From NCBI GenBank assembly GCA_019217005.1, contig JAHBNG010000116.1, positions 1-48,592 on the forward strand: 48,592 nucleotides of DNA. The letters are read 5' to 3'. The DNA comes from Chloroflexi bacterium TSY (GTDB lineage: Bacteria > Chloroflexota > Anaerolineae > Caldilineales > Caldilineaceae). This document shows positions 8,474-14,778 of the stretch, piece by piece. How positions within the stretch are numbered: the stretch's first letter is position 1; each line of letters starts with the position of its first letter. Below the pieces are notes generated by a model. It saw only the letters and a program-made list of their open reading frames with translations, was not told the origin of the DNA and did no database searches. The position numbers and the translations under genes are program-made.

Positions 8474-9494
8474 CTAGGTTCGGTTGACATTTGTGAAAGG
8501 AAGGCAGAAAAGAGCAAAAAGGCTGATGCGAAACAAAATCTAACGGAACGCAGACGAAACGCCAACAAAGTTCTAACGTTATGTAAACAAGATATGGTGT
8601 ATCCTTCTCGTGTGAAAAATTTCTCTGATAAGTGGAGAGAAGAATGAAAAATGAGGAGGATCGCCAAAATCAGAAGCAAATTAAATAACAGTGAATGGCG
8701 TCGAATCAGCCGTTTCCTGCGTAGTTGCAAAGGCATTTATGTAGGCAGAGCTTGGCGATGTCGACGCTTTGTAAACGGCGTGCTCTGGATAGCACGAACC
8801 GGGAGTCAGTGGCGAGAACTACCAGAGCGATACGGCAACTGGAACAGCGTCTACAAGCGATTCGCCCGCTGGGACAAGGCTGGCATCTGGGAGAGGATGT
8901 TTCTCCATTTTGCCGATGATCCAGAGATGGAAAGCCTGTTGCTCGATAGTAGAGTCATCCGAGCACACCCTTGTGCGGCTGGTGCTCCCGCGGCACAAGG
9001 AGGACAAGAGGCACAAGCTCTCGGTCGCAGTCGTGGGGGATTCAGTACCAAAATCCATGTCGCAGTCCATGCGCTCGGTCTTCCCCTCGACTTTGTCCTG
9101 ACCGCTGGCCAACGCCATGACATTACTCAGGCTCCTACACTGCTCAAAGGACACAAAGCCACCTATGTCATTGCCGACAAGAGTTACGATTCAGATCACT
9201 TTCTCCAGTTAATTCGGGAATCTGATGCCCTTCCTGTCATCCCGGCTCGCCAGAATCGCACTGAGTCCCGTGACTATGATGAGCATCTTTACAAAGAGAG
9301 ACATCTTGTTGAGTGTTTTATCAACAAGATCAAATGGTATCGACGCATTTTTGTGCGCTATGAGAAACTAGATTCTCGCTATCTTTCCTTTCTTTATCTG
9401 GTTTCTTCCTTGAGCTGGCTCCGATAATTCTCGCTTTTCGCTCATCGGCTCTGGTTTCTTCCTTTTCCTCTCTCGAAATGTCAACGGAACCTAG
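8474..9494 (+). mobile_element. IS5-family insertion sequence
   Basis: Terminal inverted repeats are CTAGGTTCGGTTGACATTT (left) and the complement of CTAGGTTCCGTTGACATTT (right). TTCT occurs directly outside both ends (8470-8473 and 9495-9498), giving a 4-bp target duplication. Length 1021 bp with a single transposase gene. No second copy is present in the window. Confidence 0.8.
8651..9427 (+). CDS. IS5-family transposase
   Basis: This is a complete 258-residue DDE transposase. The N-terminal DUF4096-like part reads WRRISRFLRSCKG, FVNGVLWIARTGSQWRELPE and NSVYKRFARWDKAGIWERMF. Catalytic residues lie in LLLDSRVIRAHPCAAG (Asp), ATYVIADKSYDSDHFL (Asp) and YKERHLVECFINKIKWYRR (Glu), the usual order in the IS427/IS5 group. 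The frame is uninterrupted, unlike every other transposase in this window, so this element may still be active. The single-ORF layout is common in the group, although some relatives use a programmed frameshift. Confidence 0.9.
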   Translation: MRRIAKIRSKLNNSEWRRISRFLRSCKGIYVGRAWRCRRFVNGVLWIARTGSQWRELPERYGNWNSVYKRFARWDKAGIWERMFLHFADDPEMESLLLDSRVIRAHPCAAGAPAAQGGQEAQALGRSRGGFSTKIHVAVHALGLPLDFVLTAGQRHDITQAPTLLKGHKATYVIADKSYDSDHFLQLIRESDALPVIPARQNRTESRDYDEHLYKERHLVECFINKIKWYRRIFVRYEKLDSRYLSFLYLVSSLSWLR

Positions 9495-9545
9495 TTCTCA
9501 TTGAAGGATTTTGGCTTACGGGTGGTGGTTTGCACATGCATCAGG

Positions 9546-10118
9546 TTATTGAACCAATTCGACACGCACGACAGCTGTCCCCATATCAGGCATACCCAGT
9601 TCAACGGCAGCTGCCCTAGAGACATCGATGACGGATGGAGCAGCGGCGGGCATGCGATCCACCACTGTGACTTCTACGGATTGATTGGTGTTGAGGTTGG
9701 TCACGCGTACAACAGTCCCTAATTCCAGCTCTTTGTGGGCCGCGTAGAGTTGATCTTTGTCATAGGGTTGACCATTGGCCATGAGTTCGCCTTGGAAGTT
9801 GTCGCTAATACGGGTGGCTTCCCCTTCGCCAATGAGGGTTAAATTGCTGGCTGCTTCTGCAGGCGCTGATTCTGCCACGGCTGGCTCTTCCTCAGGTGCA
9901 GGCGTTGGTTCAGGTGCTGATGTTGCGGTAGGAGGCGGTGCGGGGTCAGCATCTTGCTGTTCCGTAGTTTGGGTGGCAGGCGTAGGTGTGGCAGCGATCA
10001 CAGCTAAGTTTTCTTCGTCACCATTGGGTGACTCGGACTCTGCCTCTGGAGAACTGCCGCAGGCGCTGAGCGAGAGGAGGACCACCAACAGTAGAGTGGC
10101 CCAGAGAAATCTAGGCAT
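9546..10118 (-). CDS. RlpA-like double-psi beta-barrel lipoprotein
   Basis: The 190-residue protein has a lipoprotein signal peptide (LLLVVLLSLSACGSS, lipobox LSAC with Cys20). A low-complexity linker rich in Pro, Thr, Ala and Glu spans about residues 25-90. A C-terminal RlpA-like double-psi beta-barrel follows, with ELELGTVVRVTNLNTNQSVE, VTVVDRMPAAAPSVIDVS and AAAVELGMPDMGTAVVRVEL. RlpA-family proteins bind peptidoglycan and some are lytic transglycosylases. The gene lies downstream of the response regulator on the same strand, about 100 bp away, so co-transcription is possible. The start codon is supported by the signal peptide. The catalytic Asp pattern VVDR is present; activity is not certain. 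Confidence 0.85.
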   Translation of the reverse strand: MPRFLWATLLLVVLLSLSACGSSPEAESESPNGDEENLAVIAATPTPATQTTEQQDADPAPPPTATSAPEPTPAPEEEPAVAESAPAEAASNLTLIGEGEATRISDNFQGELMANGQPYDKDQLYAAHKELELGTVVRVTNLNTNQSVEVTVVDRMPAAAPSVIDVSRAAAVELGMPDMGTAVVRVELVQ

Positions 10119-10220
10119 AATGGGATTCCTTGTCTATTTTTAGGAACAAAAAGATTCAGAAACTGTGGATCTATCATCCCGAGGAACGATAGATCCTATG
10201 CTTGAAGTTCCTGAACGAAC

Positions 10221-10877
10221 CTAAAGCAACCCCAACTGTTGAGCGCGAATCACTGCCTGTGTGCGGTCACGCGCTGTTAGCTTTTGTAGAATGTTGCTGA
10301 CATAATTTTTAACAGTGCCACCTGCCAAATGCAACTGGGCGGAGATTTCGCCATTGTTGAGTCCTTGGGCCATCAAATGCAAAATCTCTGTTTCCCGTTC
10401 AGAAAGGGGTTCAACCAACGATTCCTGTGGGGGAGAAGCTTGGGGGCCGCTATTAGCGAATTGGGTCAATACTTTGCGGGCGACTGCTGCCCCCATCATG
10501 GAACCGCCTGCAGCCACCACCTGGACCGCATTGGCCAACTCCTGACTGGAAACATCTTTAAGCATATAACCCAACGCCCCTGCCCGAATACCTTCAAAGA
10601 CATACTCATCATTGTCAAATGTAGTAAGGATAAGGATACGCGCATCGGCATATTCTTGGCAGAGCAAACGGGTAGCCTCCACACCATCCATGTTGGGCAT
10701 GTTGATATCCATCAGCACCACGTCAGGGCTGTGGGTAGCATAGGCCATCAAGGCTTCGTGGCCATCTGCTGCTTCGGCTACTACAGAAAAAGCAGCATGC
10801 AATTCCAATAGGGTACGCAGCCCTTCGCGGATCAACATCTGATCATCCACCACCAGGACACGAATTGGCTCAGGCAT
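10221..10877 (-). CDS. NarL/LuxR-type response regulator
   Basis: The 218-residue protein has a receiver domain (acidic pair Asp11-Asp12, phospho-acceptor Asp57 in VVLMDINMPNMDG, Lys107 in GYMLKDVS). It also has a C-terminal LuxR-type helix-turn-helix (residues about 155-218, PLSERETEILHLMAQGLNNG and GTVKNYVSNILQKL). This is the standard two-domain transcription factor of the NarL group. Its start overlaps the end of the sensor kinase gene by 8 bp, so the two are translationally coupled and form a cognate pair. Regulated genes are unknown; the upstream membrane-protein gene in the same operon is a natural candidate. Confidence 0.95.
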   Translation of the reverse strand: MPEPIRVLVVDDQMLIREGLRTLLELHAAFSVVAEAADGHEALMAYATHSPDVVLMDINMPNMDGVEATRLLCQEYADARILILTTFDNDEYVFEGIRAGALGYMLKDVSSQELANAVQVVAAGGSMMGAAVARKVLTQFANSGPQASPPQESLVEPLSERETEILHLMAQGLNNGEISAQLHLAGGTVKNYVSNILQKLTARDRTQAVIRAQQLGLL

Positions 10878-12123
10878 GGACTAGTTCCTCTGGCTCGGTG
10901 GGTTGGGCCTCAGCGATAGTGGACAAGGGAAGCACAAATTCTACCAGCGTCCCACGCTCTCGGCTCTGTTCTATGCAAAATGTACCTTCCAACTGTGCGG
11001 CCCGCTCTTGTAACCCACGTAGCCCAAAGCGTCCATCTTCTACCTCCGCAGGCATCCCCTGCCCATCATCCGCCACCATTAGCCGAATAGCGTCATGCTT
11101 ATCCCCATCTTCAACTGCTAGCGTTAACCAGACCTGGGTGGCAACTGCGTGGCGCTGAACATTAGTTAGTAGCTCCTGGCTGGCTCGAAAGAGAGCCAAC
11201 CGCTGTGCTGGCTGCAGGGTAGGTGGCACCAACGGCAATTTCGTGTGAACTGTTAGTCCAGTAGCCTCCTCAAAGGTATTGATCAGTTGCTGCAAATCAT
11301 CGATGAGCGTAGAGGCAGAGCTACCATTCAATCGCGATGAAGAGGTTTGCTCTGTGGGGGTGCGCAGTCTAGACAAGGCGCGGCGCAACTCCACCAGCGC
11401 TTCTTTCAACTGGTCACGCATGTTGCCCACCATAGTGGCCGCCCGCTCCGGCTCGCTTTGAATCAGGTGGTGGGCACCTTCCAGTTGCAGAATAGCCACT
11501 GTCAGCCGATGGCCCAGAGAATCATGCATCTCCCGGGCCAGGCGGTTACGTTCTTCGGAAACGGCCAACTGTTGCGATTGGGCTGCAAAACGCTGAAGCT
11601 TCGCATGGGCCTCTTGTAGCTCTACATAGAGCTGTTCAGTGCGCTGGCGAGCTACATTGGATTGGCGCATCATATAGCCAAAGCCCGCAAACATAAAGTG
11701 TCCTCCCACTGCGCTGAGCCACCCCAGCGAGGATGCTCCTTGATAGAAATAGGCAATCGTGCCCAGCTCTACGATGACCAGTCCAACAGCCCAGACAAGC
11801 GCTTCGCGGGTGGGTAGCAATAACATGGCACAGCTAGTCAACACAAAAAAAAGAATAAGCGATTCTTTGCCAGCATCTGGAGAATTGATAAAAAAGAGAG
11901 TGAGGATCATGGCGGCACCAATTAGTAGATAAGCTCTGGAGACAACTAGACTTTCTCGAAAATAAGTGCCAACGGTTACCAAAATCCCAAAGGCGAGAAG
12001 TAAACCCAGATTAGCCGTCCTCGGTCCATCTGATGGTAAATCTTTGAAGATTTGAAAACCAGTACCAATCAGGGTGATGATAGCGGCTGCAAACAAAAGT
12101 TGAAAAGTTGTGCGTGGATTCAT
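10870..12123 (-). CDS. Sensor histidine kinase, HisKA_3 type
   Basis: The kinase has five or six predicted transmembrane helices in the first 155 residues. A short coiled coil follows, then a HisKA_3 dimerisation domain with the acceptor His in RLAREMHDSLGHRL, and a HATPase_c domain with LTNVQRHAVA and MVADDGQGMPAEVEDGRFGL. I chose the ATG at 12123 (MNPRTTFQLLF), which leaves a 7-bp gap from the stop of the upstream membrane protein. The alternative start at 12159 adds 12 residues and overlaps that gene by 29 bp, and neither has a strong ribosome-binding site. It pairs with the response regulator that follows. Sensing is probably through the membrane helices, since there is no periplasmic domain. 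Confidence 0.93.
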   Translation of the reverse strand: MNPRTTFQLLFAAAIITLIGTGFQIFKDLPSDGPRTANLGLLLAFGILVTVGTYFRESLVVSRAYLLIGAAMILTLFFINSPDAGKESLILFFVLTSCAMLLLPTREALVWAVGLVIVELGTIAYFYQGASSLGWLSAVGGHFMFAGFGYMMRQSNVARQRTEQLYVELQEAHAKLQRFAAQSQQLAVSEERNRLAREMHDSLGHRLTVAILQLEGAHHLIQSEPERAATMVGNMRDQLKEALVELRRALSRLRTPTEQTSSSRLNGSSASTLIDDLQQLINTFEEATGLTVHTKLPLVPPTLQPAQRLALFRASQELLTNVQRHAVATQVWLTLAVEDGDKHDAIRLMVADDGQGMPAEVEDGRFGLRGLQERAAQLEGTFCIEQSRERGTLVEFVLPLSTIAEAQPTEPEELVHA

Positions 12124-12130
12124 GGGTTGA

Positions 12131-13129
12131 TCATACCGCAGTCGGGTGAGGAATGTCAATGGAAAAATCTTTTCTCAAAATCATCCAGAATCCAAATACT
12201 ATCGTTAAAATCAATGCTGCCATGGCTCCCAGGGTCAACCCATCGGGCGCAATCAACGGTTGGCCGCGCAGGGCTTGCCAGGTAAATAGCAACGTCAGGC
12301 CCAAATAGCCTGCGGAGCCGATGAAGATCAGCGCTGTTTGGCGATTGATGGACAACCGCTTGCCCCAGCGTCGTCGAATAAAGATCCCCAATAGTGGGAT
12401 AGCCTGCAAACCATGTAGACCAACAAAGTGACCGATGCGCAGATCGCCGCCCTCTGTACTCCAATTGGTGAAGGGTAACCCTGGTCCTCCATCTTCCACC
12501 CCCACGCTGTGGGCACCGATAAAGGTGACTGTCTCTCCGGCTTCCAGAGCAGCTGCTTGCGTAGGCGTAGGGCCGGAGGTCATCAGCCCGCCTAACCCAC
12601 CGCCGATTACAGTGATGACCAGGGCTAACCGCAAGGACCAGGCAAAGGCCCGATCTTTCAGCGGTTCCAGCATAAGCAGAATTGCGGCCAACAGATTCAT
12701 ACACCAGATGAGTATAACAAAGAAGCCCATCATGCTAAAGATGGCTGCATTTAAGGTCGTAGACACATTGAAGTGGCTACGCACACCCCGAAATGCCTGA
12801 AGCGAAATACCACTCAATTCGACTAAAAAGGCAATCGCGGTGACAATAGCAACCACGTTCACCAACCGTGGCTTGCTTCGAACAAAGCTCAACATCCAAA
12901 GCAATGTTCCCACATAGAGAAAGCTAGAGATGGCAAACTTCATGGGTTTGATCCAGGCTGGCGCGCCCGCAATCAGGCGGCTATCAACCATCGAGGCCCC
13001 AATTGTAAAGAGAAAGAGGGTTACATAGACAAAAAGGTTGAGCGCGAGAAAACGATTTGTATTTGCCAGCGTCTGCCAAATGGCTGGCGGCTGTAGGGGT
13101 TGACGAAGTGGATAGGTAGATGTCTGCAT
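12131..13129 (-). CDS. Polytopic membrane protein of unknown function, first gene of the two-component operon
   Basis: The 332-residue protein has about eight or nine hydrophobic segments, for example FLALNLFVYVTLFLFTIGAS, IFSMMGFFVILIWCMNLLAA and ALVITVIGGGLGGLMTSG. A central loop holds two notable stretches: GETVTFIGAHSVGVEDGGPG and RIGHFVGLHGLQAIPLLGIF. The two His in GAHSVG and GHFVGLHG could bind a metal or a ligand, but I do not recognise the family well enough to state a function. The position upstream of the sensor kinase and response regulator, with only 7 bp to the kinase, suggests that it is their accessory sensor or their target. Confidence 0.85.
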   Translation of the reverse strand: MQTSTYPLRQPLQPPAIWQTLANTNRFLALNLFVYVTLFLFTIGASMVDSRLIAGAPAWIKPMKFAISSFLYVGTLLWMLSFVRSKPRLVNVVAIVTAIAFLVELSGISLQAFRGVRSHFNVSTTLNAAIFSMMGFFVILIWCMNLLAAILLMLEPLKDRAFAWSLRLALVITVIGGGLGGLMTSGPTPTQAAALEAGETVTFIGAHSVGVEDGGPGLPFTNWSTEGGDLRIGHFVGLHGLQAIPLLGIFIRRRWGKRLSINRQTALIFIGSAGYLGLTLLFTWQALRGQPLIAPDGLTLGAMAALILTIVFGFWMILRKDFSIDIPHPTAV

Positions 13130-13382
13130 AATCTGCTCCTTGATGTGCTCTCTGTTTCAGAAATCCGCGAGTAATCAATTCATATACTCAGCCAGAAAAG
13201 TCTTGTCCCGTCTTGGCTCTGGAAGATGTGGTCACTCCCGACCAACTGGAGGACGACTTTTCTGGGGAACTATAGATAACAGCGTATCAAGTATAGAGTC
13301 ACACGGGGTAGTGCTTGGAGTCATATAGAGCATATACCTGCCGTCATAGGTTGGTCATGTTGGATAATGAAAGATAAAAATT
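13130..13382. other. Intergenic region upstream of the membrane-protein operon
   Basis: No gene is seen. A short inverted repeat AGAAAAGTC ... GACTTTTCT spans about 13196-13262. The promoter of the leftward two-component operon should lie here, but I could not identify convincing -35/-10 boxes. Confidence 0.3.
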
Positions 13383-13571
13383 GTGTCTTATGATCCCCCC
13401 TCTGGCAAAATCATGACGCTGCGGGATTTTGATTGGTATCGGCGGGAAGGCAACTACCTTGTGCAGAATTGGGTGTCAATTGATCTGGTCGATCTCTTCT
13501 TGCAGATGGGGGTGGATTTGTTCGCACAATTGCAAATACAGATTGAGGAAAGGAAGCAAAGCGGGGAATGA
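13383..13571 (+). pseudogene. SnoaL-like/ester-cyclase family C-terminal fragment
   Basis: The 62 residues GKIMTLRDFDWYRREGNYLV and QNWVSIDLVDLFLQMGVDLF resemble the last strands of SnoaL/ester-cyclase (NTF2-like) proteins. In those, a DWWRxEG...NWVPIDLPHLFxQLGVDL pattern forms the C-terminus. The N-terminal two thirds of the fold are missing, and the ATG is simply the first in frame. It is therefore a truncated remnant. It ends at TGA 13569-13571 with a natural-looking C-terminus. Confidence 0.5.
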
Positions 13572-13645
13572 TGGCAATTCGAATACCTTATTACATTTTG
13601 TTTAAGTAGTGCTATCAACGTTCGTTTTTCAGAGGAGAACTTCAA

Positions 13646-13812
13646 ATGAACTACGAAACCTGGATGGAGGAGTTCAAAGACAGACATCAAGCCTTAGGAG
13701 CCGATCGATTCGCTGAGATCTCTGACAGGCAAGATCGAGGGGGTACTTAGACAAGTTGGTGGACGAATTGGCGAAAGGCAAGAAGATGGAGAAGATTTTG
13801 CGAGAAGCGTAA
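13646..13812 (+). pseudogene. Small decayed ORF, family unknown
   Basis: An ATG at 13646 follows the ribosome-binding site AGAGGAG (13631-13637) and encodes MNYETWMEEFKDRHQALGAD before a stop at 13748. In another frame the sequence continues LDKLVDELAKGKKMEKILRE to a stop at 13810-13812. A single frameshift near 13740 would join both into one charged helical protein of about 55 residues. No family is recognised. Confidence 0.3.
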
Positions 13813-13832
13813 AAGCAAATGACAAACGACAG

Positions 13833-14408
13833 ATGATGGAGTCGCTTGTTTCTGAGTCGATCCGATGGCAAGAAACCGCTGACAAACTTTTAGAACAATC
13901 CGGGTTGTTATCATTCCTGCGGGCACGCGGAGAGATATACTTCACCGGGAGTTACCGCTACGGCTTGATTATGAGCGCGGACATCGATCTCTACCTGTTG
14001 CATCCTCAAGCCGGCAAAGCGCAGGCCCTGGCCATTCTGATGGCCCTCATCGAACAGGGCTATTGGAACATCCATCTCTTCGGTGACTGGGTTAAATTTT
14101 GCGCCTCGGATATGCCGATCGGGTACTATGTGGGTCTTAAACGAGATTTCGCTGGCGCCCGGTGGAAAGTGGATATATGGAACATCCCACAGGTCGCTGC
14201 CCCGTCGCTTGCATACAATGCCTGGATTGAGGAGTCGCTCATCCCGGAAACCCGCGAGATCATCCTGGCCATCAAGAAGGCAAATGTCCAGCACAAATGG
14301 GATATGCCTGGTCCAACCATCTACAATGCCGTGCTGACCGGTCAGGTTAAGACTGTTCAGGAATTCAAGCGTCAGTTTGTTGAGCAACCACAAGATGTAG
14401 TGAGCTAG
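13833..14408 (+). CDS. Nucleotidyltransferase-fold protein
   Basis: The 191-residue protein carries the minimal nucleotidyltransferase signature. FTGSYRYGLIMSADIDLYLL holds the GS pair (residues 39-40) and carboxylates Asp50 and Asp52, and a third acid, Asp114, lies in RWKVDIWNIP. This is the Pol-beta-type fold that transfers a nucleotide to a small molecule or protein. The length is typical of stand-alone members that lack an obvious helper domain. Start ATG at 13833 or 13836 (ATGATG). The PhyH fragment that follows overlaps its last codons, so the natural C-terminus may have been lost at that junction. Substrate unknown. Confidence 0.75.
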   Translation: MMESLVSESIRWQETADKLLEQSGLLSFLRARGEIYFTGSYRYGLIMSADIDLYLLHPQAGKAQALAILMALIEQGYWNIHLFGDWVKFCASDMPIGYYVGLKRDFAGARWKVDIWNIPQVAAPSLAYNAWIEESLIPETREIILAIKKANVQHKWDMPGPTIYNAVLTGQVKTVQEFKRQFVEQPQDVVS

Positions 14409-14751
14409 AGATCTGGGCTATCTCGATCATATTACCGAAACAGAGGATGATCCCTGTACACGCCACCTGCTCACCGGCGAGTACAAGTTGGAAGATACCG
14501 TGCTGGTGCCAGCCAAAGCCGGTGATGTCGTCCTCTTCTGTATCGATACGGTTCACGGTTCGTACATTAACCAGACCAAAAAGCCTCGCCGTTTGGTACG
14601 TATGGGCTATCGCGATCCTCAGAATCGTCAGGAATATGGTCAGAGCTTTGGTTGGCCGGGTCTAATCGTCAAGAGGTACCGCGACCGCAAAGAGGGTGAT
14701 GAACCGTTCCACCTCATCAAATTTGCCTCACACAAATCTAACCAAAATTAG
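14404..14751 (+). pseudogene. Phytanoyl-CoA dioxygenase family C-terminal fragment
   Basis: The open frame contains LGYLDHITETEDDPCTRHLL, LVPAKAGDVVLFCIDTVHGS and KKPRRLVRMGYRDPQNRQEY. This is the C-terminal half of a PhyH-family oxygenase, with the distal metal-binding His (TVHGS) and the 2-oxoglutarate Arg (RRLVRMGY). The N-terminal half with the HxD motif is missing. The frame opens directly after an in-frame TGA at 14401 inside the nucleotidyltransferase gene, so the fragment begins at a recombination joint with that gene. It has no start codon or ribosome-binding site of its own. Confidence 0.75.
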
Positions 14752-14778
14752 GAAAATGTCATCCTGCCTCCGCTGAAT

